Source: Bifidobacteriaceae bacterium (lineage in GTDB: Bacteria; Actinomycetota; Actinomycetes; Actinomycetales; WQXJ01). Taken from it: a stretch of 5,785 nucleotides of DNA. The stretch lies in contig JAISTN010000096.1 in the NCBI GenBank assembly GCA_031272565.1, positions 1 to 5,785 of the forward strand, read 5' to 3'. The position numbers were made by a program, and so were the translations under genes. This document shows positions 1 through 5,777 of this stretch, one piece after another; the first letter of the stretch is position 1, and each line of letters opens with the position of its first letter. Below the pieces are notes generated by a model, which searched no databases, was not told the DNA's origin, and was given only the letters and a program-made list of their open reading frames with translations.

Positions 1-60
1 CCAACTAAAGCTCATCGAATCGGCCGAAACCCAACTGGTCACAGAGGGTGCGAACGGCGC
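1..60 (-). other. Start of a fifth FN3 domain, cut by the window edge (residues 1880-1899)
   Basis: The last 20 residues include APFAPSVTSWVSADSMSFSW. The final SFSW stands where strand B with its core Trp begins in the other FN3 units (compare VTVTWP and FQVTWP). The frame is still open at base 1, so at least the rest of this domain, about 70-80 residues, and the stop codon lie to the left of the window. Confidence 0.7.
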
Positions 61-3000
61 GCCATAGGGGCACAGCTTCTCCCACCTGGTCTTGGGGCTC
101 TCATAGGTGTTGCCGTCCACCGTGGTGGCGGCCCAGACGTCCACCGTGTAGCAAGTGTTGTTGACCAGGCCGCCAATCACGCTGGGGGAGCTGATGGGCT
201 GGGCCGCCCCGCCGCTCAACGAGTAATAGAAGGCCACTTCGGCCACGCTGGCGCCGCCGAGGGCGCCGCTTTGGAAACTGACCGTGCCTTGGCCGTCGCC
301 ATCGGCCACCTTCAGATCACCCACGGCGCCCGGTGTCACCACCGAGCGTAAGGCGGCGGACTGGGGTGACCAGTCGGACGTGCCAGCCTTGTTGGTGGCC
401 CGCACCGCAAAGGTGTAGCCAACTTCCGAGGTGGCGAACTCAGCCGTCCAACTGGTGGTGGTCAGGCCGCTGGCGCTGTTGACCACGGCGCCGCCGCGGT
501 AGGCCGTCACCTCGTAGCCAATGATCGGGTCGCCATTGGCCTCAAAGGCCGGCCAGGTGACCTGGAACTGTGAGGCGTTGCCCACCTGGCCCAGCCGGGT
601 GACGGAGGGCGAGCCGGTGGCCCAAGGCGCCCCGGCCGGGATCACGCTGGCGGACCACGGGCCCCACTGTTCCGGCAGCGTGCAATCCGCCACCAAGTTC
701 TTGGCGCAGACCCGCACCCGGTAAGGCGTGCCGTTGGCCAGGCCGGTCCAACCGATAGAAGTGCCGGTGACATCCGTCTTGGACGGTTCGCCGGCCGTGG
801 GGGCCGGGTCGATCTGCAGGTCGTAGGCCGTGACCGGCGAGCCGCCCGATGGCGTGGCCGGCCAGGTCACCGTCACCTGGCCGTCGCCCCACGTCAAGGT
901 GGGCGCCTGTGGCTGTTCCGGCAGCTTGTCCGGCCGGGCCGGGGCCGAAGGCACGGAGGCATCAGAGCGGCCCACCGAGTTCTCCGCCGTGACCGTGAAG
1001 GTGTACTCGACGTTGTTGGTCAGGCCCGTCAGGCTGCAGAAGTTGTCGGTGGTGGTCCAGGTCTTGCCGCCGGTGCCCACGGCCGCCACGATGTACTGTT
1101 CGATCGGCGCGCCGTTGTTGGCCGGCACATCCCAGCTCAGGCGGACCAGGCCATCGGCCACCTCGTCCACCTTGACGCCGCCCACCGGGTCCGGCACGCC
1201 CAGCACGGTCACCGTCACCAGGGCGGTGGCTTCACGGGCCGCCGCGTCCTGGATGGTGTAGGCGGCCGTGACGGTGCCGTGGAAGGCGCCATCGGGCGTG
1301 ATGGTGACGGAGGCAGTATCGAAGCTGACCTTGGCGTCGCCGGACACCAAGCTGGCGGCGGTCACCTTGAGTGGCGTCTCCGGGAAGAAGTTCTGGTCAT
1401 TGTCCAACACTTGGACGGTGCGGGCCTCGCCCTGGTTGACGGCCTCGGCCTGGTCATCGACCGCGCGGGGGGCCGGCCGGGTCGTGGCCACCACCGTCAC
1501 CACCACCGTGGCACCCGCCAAGGCCGGCTCGGCCGCGGCCGGGTTGCTGCCCGTGGCTGTCACGTCCAGTTCGACCGAACCCGGCGCCAGGCCCGCGTCC
1601 GCCTGGACCGTCAGCACTGACCCGGCCAGGGAAGCGCTCAGGCCGCCCATGCCCGCATCGGTGCTGAGCGAGTATTCAAATTGAGTGCCGTCCATCGAGG
1701 CGGAGGCATAGCGGGCCAGGTCCAGACTGGTCGAATTGCCCGGCTCCACCTGCAGTTCGGCGCCCAGCAGCGAGACGCTCAGCGTGGCGGCCTCTGCCTG
1801 TGCCAACTCCTCGGCCGCCGCCGCCTCCTCCGGGGACGGCAACACCTGGATGGGGATGGTCACCACCGCCGTCAAGGCGCCCTGGTCGTTCAGGCCTGGT
1901 GCATCCACCACGGACACCGCCACCGCGTCCGTCCCGGACGTGGCCGGAGCGGTGTACTCCAGCGTGGTTTCATCCAGCACCCGGCCGCTGCCGCGCTGCA
2001 CCGACACCTGGTTGGAGGCCACGCGCGGGGTGCGGCCCGGCCGTACCGTGACATAGTCCGGCAGCGCGATCTGCACGGTCTGGCCAGCTTGGACTTGCAG
2101 CCCGCCGGCCGTCGGGTCGAAGGCCGCAGTGTCCAGCGACGGCGCCGCGGTGGCCACACCCGGCACCACGATGAAGCCATGACCCACCAGGCCGTCGATG
2201 TCGGTCAACTGGTAGTCGATCACCTGCCAGTCATCCGTCACGGGCACCGACACCAGGCCGCCGCCCACGGCCACGCCCGGCAGGTCAACCGTCAAGGTGG
2301 CATCCGCGATGACGCCGTCCGGGTCGATGTCGTTGGCCCGCGCGTCAACCTCGACCGTGCCCACGCTGGCGGCCGCCTTGAGCGCCTCTTCCAGGGACAC
2401 CAAGTCGTCCTGCGGCTGCGGTGCCAGCAGTGGCGCATCGGCGCCCACCCGCACCGTGATGGAGCCGGTGGCCTGTGCCCCATAGGAATCCGCCACCACG
2501 TAGGTGGCGGCATAGAAGCCCTCTTGTTCCGGCGCCCGCAGGGTCACCCAGCCGGTGGCCGGATCGGCCTCCACCTGGGTCAGTTCGGCCGACACCGGCC
2601 CGGCGGAGACTAGTTCGATCGGGTCGCCATCGGGGTCCGAACAGTAGATATTGGGCGACACCCCCACCAGGCGGCCCGGGCGGACATAGACCTGGGCGTC
2701 CACCGCCACCGGCGGGTGGTTCATGGTGGCCGGGGCCGCCACACCCACCTCGACCATGCCCTCGCCCTGCGCGCCCCAGCGGTCCTGCACCAGGTAGGTG
2801 AAGCGGTCGGTGCCGTAATGGTCCGGCCGGGCCTGGGCGGTGTAGGTCAGCACACCCCGGTCGTATTCGACGCTGCCCAGCGCCGGCGGAGTGCCCACCC
2901 CCAGCCAGACGGTGTAGTCGCCATCCGGGTCCGCCCCGTCCAGCACCACCGAGATACGGGCGCTGCCGCCGGCCACCGTGGCCCCCGTCAGCGAGGGCGG

Positions 3001-5697
3001 CTCTGGCGCCCGGTTGGAGGCCGCGTCCAGCGCCACCACCTGAATCTCGATGACCCCGGTCACCGGGTCGTTCTGGTTGTCCGTCACGGCGTAGTTGACG
3101 CGCACCAGGCCGGCCTGGTCCGGGGCGTGGAAGCGGACCGTGTCACCAGAGGTGAAGACCAGGCCGCCCGGCGAGGCATCCTGCAGCGTGGCCGAATCCG
3201 CCACCAACTCGAACGGCAGGCCATTGGGGTGGTAGTCGTTCTCCAGCGGATAGACGGTCACGATGTCGCCCGCCCGCACGGTCGCCTTGTCCTTCAACAC
3301 CACCGGCGGCTGGCGGTTGGGCGGCGGCGCCACCGACAGGACCGTCACCCGGCCCTGCGAGGTGCCGTTCTGGTTGGCTACCGTGTAGGTCACGGTCACC
3401 GGTTGGTCAAAGCCGCCCGCCAGGTCGTTGACCTGCAGCGTCATGTGTTCCAGCACCGACACGGCCACCTTGGTGGGGTCGCCGCTGGTGGCGCCGGTCA
3501 GGACCAGTTGCCCGCCGGACGGGTCGGAATCGTTCCACAGCACGTTCACCAGGGTGGATTCGCCTACCGGCAACAGAGCCTTGTCGGCGATGGCGGCCGG
3601 CGGCAACCCGGCCGCGTTGGCCGGCGGGGCGCTGATGTCGACCCGGACCCAGGCGTTGGCCGTCCGTGACCCATTCGTCACCGTGTACGGCAGGTAGGCG
3701 GTCAGCGGCTGGCTGGCCCGGAACGTCACCTGGCCGTCCTCGGACGGTTCCGACATGGTTAGGTCGGAGTATTCGCCCACCGCGGTCAGGCGTAGTTCGC
3801 CGCCATCCGGGTCGGTGTCATTGGTCAGCAGGTTGACCGTCACGTCCTGGCCCACCAGCCCGGCCGCGTGGTCGGAGTTGGCCTGGGGCGGGAAGGTGCC
3901 CTTTTCCTCCACCCGGAAGGCGATAGTGCCCTCGTTGGTGGAGCGGCCGTCGGAGACGGTCACCACCACCGTCTTGATGCCTTTGGCGGAGCCGGTGTCC
4001 TGGAACGTCACCACGCCATCGGACCGGAAGTGGACCGAATCGCCCACGTCGGTGCCTTCCAGGTGGGCGTCCGCCAAGTAGACCTCGTCGCCGTCTGGGT
4101 CGTACCAGTCTGCCAGCACGTCGTACTCGCCCTGGGCCCCTGACCCCACCGGCACCTCGACCTGGTGCAGCCAGGCCTCCGGCGGCGAGTTGACCGAATC
4201 GGGCCGCACCGTCACCGTGACCGTGGCCTGGTCGGTGCCGCCGTGACCGTCCGCCACCTCGTAACGGAAGGTGCCGCTGCCGGTGGCGCCACTGGGGACA
4301 TCGATTTGGAAGGCCCGCCCGCCCTGGACCACCTGGACGGTGCCGATGGCGGGCTGGCCGCCCACCAGCGAGACGGTCAGCAGGTCGCCGTTGACGTCGT
4401 CATCGTTCTTGGTGACATTCAGTAGGGTGGCCGAACCGGCCCTGACGCCAAACGTGTCATCGACCGCCGTGGGCGGTTCCTGTTCGGTCTGTTCCGGCTG
4501 GTCTTGTTTGGAGTTGCGCTTGTTTGATTGGTCGGACTCTTCGCCCTCGCCGTTTTCCGGCTCCTCGGTGGACCAGTCCACCGACTCCGTGAAGTCGCCC
4601 ATGGCCAGGTAGATGCGGCCCTCCGGGATGATGTTCAGTGCTACTCGGTCCCGGTTGACCCGCCATATCAACTGGTCGTTGTCGTCAATGTCTGGAACTC
4701 TTTCTGGCAGGTCGTTGTCCAGCCCGGGGCAGTCCCTGAACACCTGGCCGGTGGTGCCCCAGACGGCAAACGAGCAGCCGGCCACCTGGACCGGCCGGGT
4801 GACCGTGCCGCCCAGGTTGTTGTCCCAGGGGCTTGCTTTGGTGCCGTCCAGCGGCTGCGTCACTAGACGGGTGGCGGTCTGGATCAGCACCACGCCGGTG
4901 GCCTGGCTGGGCTGTTGCAACTGGGCACCGGGCTGGCCGGTCATGCCGTTTGGGATGATGGCGGCTCCACCCGGCAGGTAGACGGTGCCCTTGGCCGGGT
5001 CCAGCACCACCGCCTGGCTACCAACGGCCGTCACGTCCGGTGTTGCGCTGGCCGCCAAGCCCTTCAACTCGGTGGTGGTGGCGGCCCGGTCCAGCGGGTA
5101 GGAGGTCAGGCTCTGGCTGGCCGGGTTGGCCACATGGATTGTGCCCTCCACACCCACGGTGACGGCGGCGGTGGCGGGCAGGCCGTCCACCAGCGGGTCT
5201 TCCTCCAGGTTGAGTGCCCCCACCTGGGTGACGGCGACCGCCCAGATGGCCCCTAAGGCGGGAGAGAAAACAGCCAGGCGGCCGCCACCCAAAAGGACTT
5301 GGGCGTCACTGGGCACCTCGACGCCGCCCTCGCCCAAGGTGACGTTGACCGTGTCAATGGTGGACAGGCGGTGATCGCCCTGGTTGTACAGCACCACCTG
5401 GTTGCCCTCTTGGACCAGGTCGAAGCTGGAGTTCAAGGCCGTCAAGTTGGCGTCGATGGTTTCCGCCGCCGTGTTGACGCGGCCCAGTTTGGTGCGGTTC
5501 GGGTTCGTTACCCAGACGCCGGCATCGTTCAGGTTGGCCGAGGCTTCGGCAAAACCCGGCTGCAGGTAGGCCACCACGCCCAGGGCCGCCACCATGGCCG
5601 CCACTAGGCCGCCGCCTAGCCAGCGGCGGACTTGGGGCGCGGACAGGCGAAACCGCCCGGCCCGCTGGGCTGGCCAGGCCGTTGGGGCGTGCTTCAT
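1..5697 (-). CDS. Giant membrane-anchored extracellular Ig-like / fibronectin type III repeat protein (3'-partial)
   Basis: The frame is open for 1,899 codons without a stop; I translated every codon. The protein has a basic tail (1-25), one hydrophobic helix (26-45), a beta-rich head (about 57-365), a charged linker (about 370-407), eleven Ig/cadherin-like domains (about 408-1500), then four FN3 domains and the start of a fifth. Recurrent motifs are PPxAxDD at domain starts, NDxDPDGD loops and YTFxVxAxN near FN3 ends. The chosen ATG has an upstream purine-rich site and places basic residues directly before the helix, as in a secretion signal. The frame stays open upstream to the right edge, with possible GTG starts at 5733-5731 and 5781-5779, so a longer N-terminus cannot be excluded. 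By family knowledge it is probably a surface rod for adhesion or cell-envelope contact, possibly tied to a MoxR/DUF58/transglutaminase locus. No catalytic motif is visible. The exact function is unknown; the architecture is certain, the role is inferred. Confidence 0.95.
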   Translation of the reverse strand, partial: MKHAPTAWPAQRAGRFRLSAPQVRRWLGGGLVAAMVAALGVVAYLQPGFAEASANLNDAGVWVTNPNRTKLGRVNTAAETIDANLTALNSSFDLVQEGNQVVLYNQGDHRLSTIDTVNVTLGEGGVEVPSDAQVLLGGGRLAVFSPALGAIWAVAVTQVGALNLEEDPLVDGLPATAAVTVGVEGTIHVANPASQSLTSYPLDRAATTTELKGLAASATPDVTAVGSQAVVLDPAKGTVYLPGGAAIIPNGMTGQPGAQLQQPSQATGVVLIQTATRLVTQPLDGTKASPWDNNLGGTVTRPVQVAGCSFAVWGTTGQVFRDCPGLDNDLPERVPDIDDNDQLIWRVNRDRVALNIIPEGRIYLAMGDFTESVDWSTEEPENGEGEESDQSNKRNSKQDQPEQTEQEPPTAVDDTFGVRAGSATLLNVTKNDDDVNGDLLTVSLVGGQPAIGTVQVVQGGRAFQIDVPSGATGSGTFRYEVADGHGGTDQATVTVTVRPDSVNSPPEAWLHQVEVPVGSGAQGEYDVLADWYDPDGDEVYLADAHLEGTDVGDSVHFRSDGVVTFQDTGSAKGIKTVVVTVSDGRSTNEGTIAFRVEEKGTFPPQANSDHAAGLVGQDVTVNLLTNDTDPDGGELRLTAVGEYSDLTMSEPSEDGQVTFRASQPLTAYLPYTVTNGSRTANAWVRVDISAPPANAAGLPPAAIADKALLPVGESTLVNVLWNDSDPSGGQLVLTGATSGDPTKVAVSVLEHMTLQVNDLAGGFDQPVTVTYTVANQNGTSQGRVTVLSVAPPPNRQPPVVLKDKATVRAGDIVTVYPLENDYHPNGLPFELVADSATLQDASPGGLVFTSGDTVRFHAPDQAGLVRVNYAVTDNQNDPVTGVIEIQVVALDAASNRAPEPPSLTGATVAGGSARISVVLDGADPDGDYTVWLGVGTPPALGSVEYDRGVLTYTAQARPDHYGTDRFTYLVQDRWGAQGEGMVEVGVAAPATMNHPPVAVDAQVYVRPGRLVGVSPNIYCSDPDGDPIELVSAGPVSAELTQVEADPATGWVTLRAPEQEGFYAATYVVADSYGAQATGSITVRVGADAPLLAPQPQDDLVSLEEALKAAASVGTVEVDARANDIDPDGVIADATLTVDLPGVAVGGGLVSVPVTDDWQVIDYQLTDIDGLVGHGFIVVPGVATAAPSLDTAAFDPTAGGLQVQAGQTVQIALPDYVTVRPGRTPRVASNQVSVQRGSGRVLDETTLEYTAPATSGTDAVAVSVVDAPGLNDQGALTAVVTIPIQVLPSPEEAAAAEELAQAEAATLSVSLLGAELQVEPGNSTSLDLARYASASMDGTQFEYSLSTDAGMGGLSASLAGSVLTVQADAGLAPGSVELDVTATGSNPAAAEPALAGATVVVTVVATTRPAPRAVDDQAEAVNQGEARTVQVLDNDQNFFPETPLKVTAASLVSGDAKVSFDTASVTITPDGAFHGTVTAAYTIQDAAAREATALVTVTVLGVPDPVGGVKVDEVADGLVRLSWDVPANNGAPIEQYIVAAVGTGGKTWTTTDNFCSLTGLTNNVEYTFTVTAENSVGRSDASVPSAPARPDKLPEQPQAPTLTWGDGQVTVTWPATPSGGSPVTAYDLQIDPAPTAGEPSKTDVTGTSIGWTGLANGTPYRVRVCAKNLVADCTLPEQWGPWSASVIPAGAPWATGSPSVTRLGQVGNASQFQVTWPAFEANGDPIIGYEVTAYRGGAVVNSASGLTTTSWTAEFATSEVGYTFAVRATNKAGTSDWSPQSAALRSVVTPGAVGDLKVADGDGQGTVSFQSGALGGASVAEVAFYYSLSGGAAQPISSPSVIGGLVNNTCYTVDVWAATTVDGNTYESPKTRWEKLCPYGAPFAPSVTSWVSADSMSFSW
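61..1197 (-). other. Four tandem fibronectin type III domains (residues ~1501-1879)
   Basis: The domains lie at about 1501-1593, 1597-1688, 1689-1788 and 1789-1879. The first three show the FN3 signature: a core Trp in strand B (W1522 in LSWDVP, W1612 in VTWPAT, W1715 in VTWPAF), a Gly-x-Pro-I/V-x-x-Y turn (NNGAPIEQY, SGGSPVTAY, ANGDPIIGY) and a Tyr-rich strand F with Asn (YTFTVTAEN, YRVRVCAKN, YTFAVRATN), followed by a G..S/WS turn. The fourth is weaker: Phe1808 replaces the core Trp and the F strand reads CYTVDVWAAT. Cysteine pairs 1664/1672 and 1849/1876 may form disulfides. FN3 blocks are common in secreted actinobacterial proteins and mostly serve as spacers or binding surfaces. Confidence 0.9.
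1201..1470 (-). other. Ig-like domain 11 (residues ~1410-1499)
   Basis: The domain starts with PRAVDDQAEAVNQGEARTVQ (1409-1428), close in layout to domain 1, then VLDNDQNFFPETPLKV (1430-1445), TITPDGAFHGTVTAAYTIQD and a closing LVTVTVLG. The loop reads NDQNFFPETPL rather than NDxDPDGDPL, a variant I associate with the last Ig domain before the FN3 block in this actinobacterial family. It is the final Ig-type unit; the first FN3 domain follows at once. Confidence 0.75.
1483..1800 (-). other. Ig-like domain 10, divergent type (residues ~1300-1405)
   Basis: This domain is beta-rich and lacks the DPDGD loop. LQVEPGNSTSLDLARY (1315-1330) aligns without gaps to LQVQAGQTVQIALPDY of domain 9. It continues with TQFEYSLSTDAGMGGLSASL and VLTVQADAGLAPGSVELDVTA, resembling a putative-Ig fold with a long C-terminal hairpin, and ends in VVVTVVATTRP (1397-1407). 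Its content of Ser, Ala and Gly is high. Boundaries are approximate. Confidence 0.65.
1786..1836 (-). other. Ala/Glu-rich spacer between domains 9 and 10 (residues 1288-1304)
   Basis: Residues 1288-1304 (SPEEAAAAEELAQAEAA) contain only Ala, Glu, Gln, Leu, Ser and Pro and would form a short amphipathic or single alpha-helix. No other domain boundary in the array has such a spacer; most are Pro-Pro or short Pro/Asn turns. It probably acts as a rigid spacer or hinge two-thirds of the way along the rod. Confidence 0.65.
1828..2148 (-). other. Ig-like domain 9, divergent type (residues ~1184-1290)
   Basis: This beta-rich domain of about 105 residues has no DPDGD loop. It opens with LQVQAGQTVQIALPDY (1200-1215) and continues with RVASNQVSVQRGS and LEYTAPATSGTDAVAVSVVD strands, ending in VVTIPIQVLP (1278-1287). 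The opening motif is matched in the next domain by LQVEPGNSTSLDLARY, so domains 9 and 10 look like a separate duplicated subtype rather than further copies of the calcium-binding unit. Arg-rich loop residues (R1219, R1222, R1225) give it a more basic surface than its neighbours. Confidence 0.7.
2161..4476 (-). other. Ig-like / cadherin-like domain array, first block (domains 1-8)
   Basis: Eight beta-sandwich domains of about 90 residues are placed at roughly residues 408-499, 504-598, 603-690, 699-788, 797-889, 898-986, 994-1085 and 1088-1179. Most open with a PP dipeptide, then an Asp-rich turn, then a calcium-type loop, and close with a YxVxD..G...G.v.V strand pair such as FRYEVADGHGGTDQATVTVTV (near 478-497). 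Calcium-type loops are KNDDDVNGD (430-438), YDPDGDEV (532-539), NDTDPDGGEL (627-636), NDSDPSGGQL (722-731), GADPDGDY (921-928), SDPDGDPI (1020-1027) and NDIDPDGV (1122-1129). Domain 5 has NDYHPNGLPF (820-829) instead and is probably calcium-independent. Domain 8 carries a predicted helical stretch (SLEEALKAAA, 1101-1110) before its loop. Family assignment (bacterial Ig, Big_9/cadherin-like) is by motif recognition. Confidence 0.85.
4477..4590 (-). other. Charged, low-complexity linker (residues ~370-407)
   Basis: Residues 370-407 are dominated by Glu, Asp, Gln, Ser, Asn and Pro. An acidic run (STEEPENGEGEESD, 376-389) is followed by a short basic patch (NKRNSK, 392-397) and a Gln/Pro/Glu stretch. 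No hydrophobic core pattern is present, so it is almost certainly disordered. It separates the N-terminal head from the first Ig-like domain, whose PPTAVDD start (408-414) follows directly, and would act as a flexible hinge. The codons here (AAC, AAG, TCA, AAT neighbours) are less GC-rich than in the flanking domains, as expected from the residue composition. Confidence 0.75.
4603..5529 (-). other. Beta-rich N-terminal head, probably propeller-like (residues ~57-365)
   Basis: This segment lacks the DPDG motifs and PP boundaries of the downstream Ig array. It is built of short beta-strand pairs separated by Gly/Asn/Asp turns, for example GVWVTNP (60-66), QVVLYNQGDHRL (100-111), GAIWAVAV (149-156), GTIHVANP (185-192), SFAVWGTTGQVF (309-320) and QLIWRVNRDRVALN (342-355). 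Such irregular repeats of about 40-50 residues resemble six- or seven-bladed propellers of the YVTN/PQQ/NHL kind, but I see no diagnostic blade motif. Cys308 and Cys323 are the only cysteines and could form a disulfide. Its position next to the membrane anchor suggests a membrane-proximal sensor or docking module. The fold is inferred. Confidence 0.5.
5563..5697 (-). other. N-terminal basic tail and signal-anchor / signal-peptide helix
   Basis: Residues 1-25 carry Arg12, Arg15, Arg17, Arg24 and Arg25. Residues 26-45 (WLGGGLVAAMVAALGVVAYL) form an uninterrupted hydrophobic segment of about 20 residues. This is the only clear membrane segment in the 1,899 residues seen. Basic residues before the helix predict the N-terminus inside and the rest outside. 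Small-residue sites at AEA/SA and ASA/N (residues 50-55) could be signal peptidase sites, so a cleaved signal peptide is the alternative to a retained anchor. No lipobox cysteine is present. Confidence 0.85.
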
Positions 5698-5707
5698 AGA
5701 GGGGGCG

Positions 5708-5714
5708 CCTTTCT
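5708..5714 (-). promoter_or_regulatory. Putative ribosome binding site (AGAAAGG)
   Basis: On the minus strand AGAAAGG ends 10 nt before the ATG at 5697. It matches part of the anti-Shine-Dalgarno complement (AAAGGAGG), though it is not strong and the spacer is on the long side. It supports the ATG over the upstream GTG at 5733, which has only a GGTAGG sequence about 3 nt before it. Confidence 0.45.
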
Positions 5715-5753
5715 GGTCAATTGCCGACGGCACAAGCCTACCGAGGCCCGCAA

Positions 5754-5769
5754 TGGGGACAGGTCCCCA
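5754..5769. repeat. Inverted repeat TGGGGAC-AG-GTCCCCA
   Basis: The two 7-bp arms are perfect and separated by 2 bp. On the minus-strand transcript the stem could extend by two G-U pairs. It lies 57-72 bp upstream of the start codon and is directly joined to a second palindrome. No T-run follows on either strand, so it is not a typical intrinsic terminator. It could be an operator, an mRNA hairpin or part of a dispersed palindromic repeat. Confidence 0.7.
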
Positions 5770-5777
5770 CCTAGGTG
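5768..5777. repeat. Perfect palindrome CACCTAGGTG
   Basis: A 10-bp perfect palindrome without spacer, overlapping the end of the neighbouring inverted repeat by two bases. It lies near the right edge, about 71-80 bp upstream of the start codon. A palindrome of this size fits a dimeric regulator site, but its pairing with a second palindrome also fits a mobile or dispersed repeat. The function is not known. Confidence 0.6.

Noticed and set aside
830..1684. Adjacent plus-strand open frames that look like a Ser/Thr/Val-rich secreted protein
   Set aside because: The Ser/Thr/Val richness mirrors the Gly/Val/Thr/Asp-rich codons of the minus-strand domains. The FN3 and Ig motifs are only on the minus strand.
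1681..2613. Plus-strand open frame of 310 codons
   Set aside because: It lies wholly antisense to the Ig array. Its product is dominated by His, Arg and Gly with no recognisable domain, as expected when GC-rich codons of a real gene are read from the opposite strand.
2716..3669. Plus-strand open frame of 317 codons
   Set aside because: The same kind of antisense shadow: Arg/His/Val-rich translation without domain, signal or plausible ribosome binding site, fully covered by recognisable Ig-like domains on the other strand.
1..5697. Frameshift or pseudogene
   Set aside because: All 1,899 codons read through without a stop, and domain motifs continue in the same frame from end to end.
5714..5740. 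Sigma-70-like promoter using TTGACC or TAGGCT on the minus strand
   Set aside because: TTGACC begins about 25 bp before the ATG with no room for a -10 and a leader, and no good -35 stands about 17 bp before TAGGCT.
5754..5769. Intrinsic terminator of an upstream gene
   Set aside because: The inverted repeat has a spacer of only 2 bp and no T-run after it on either strand.
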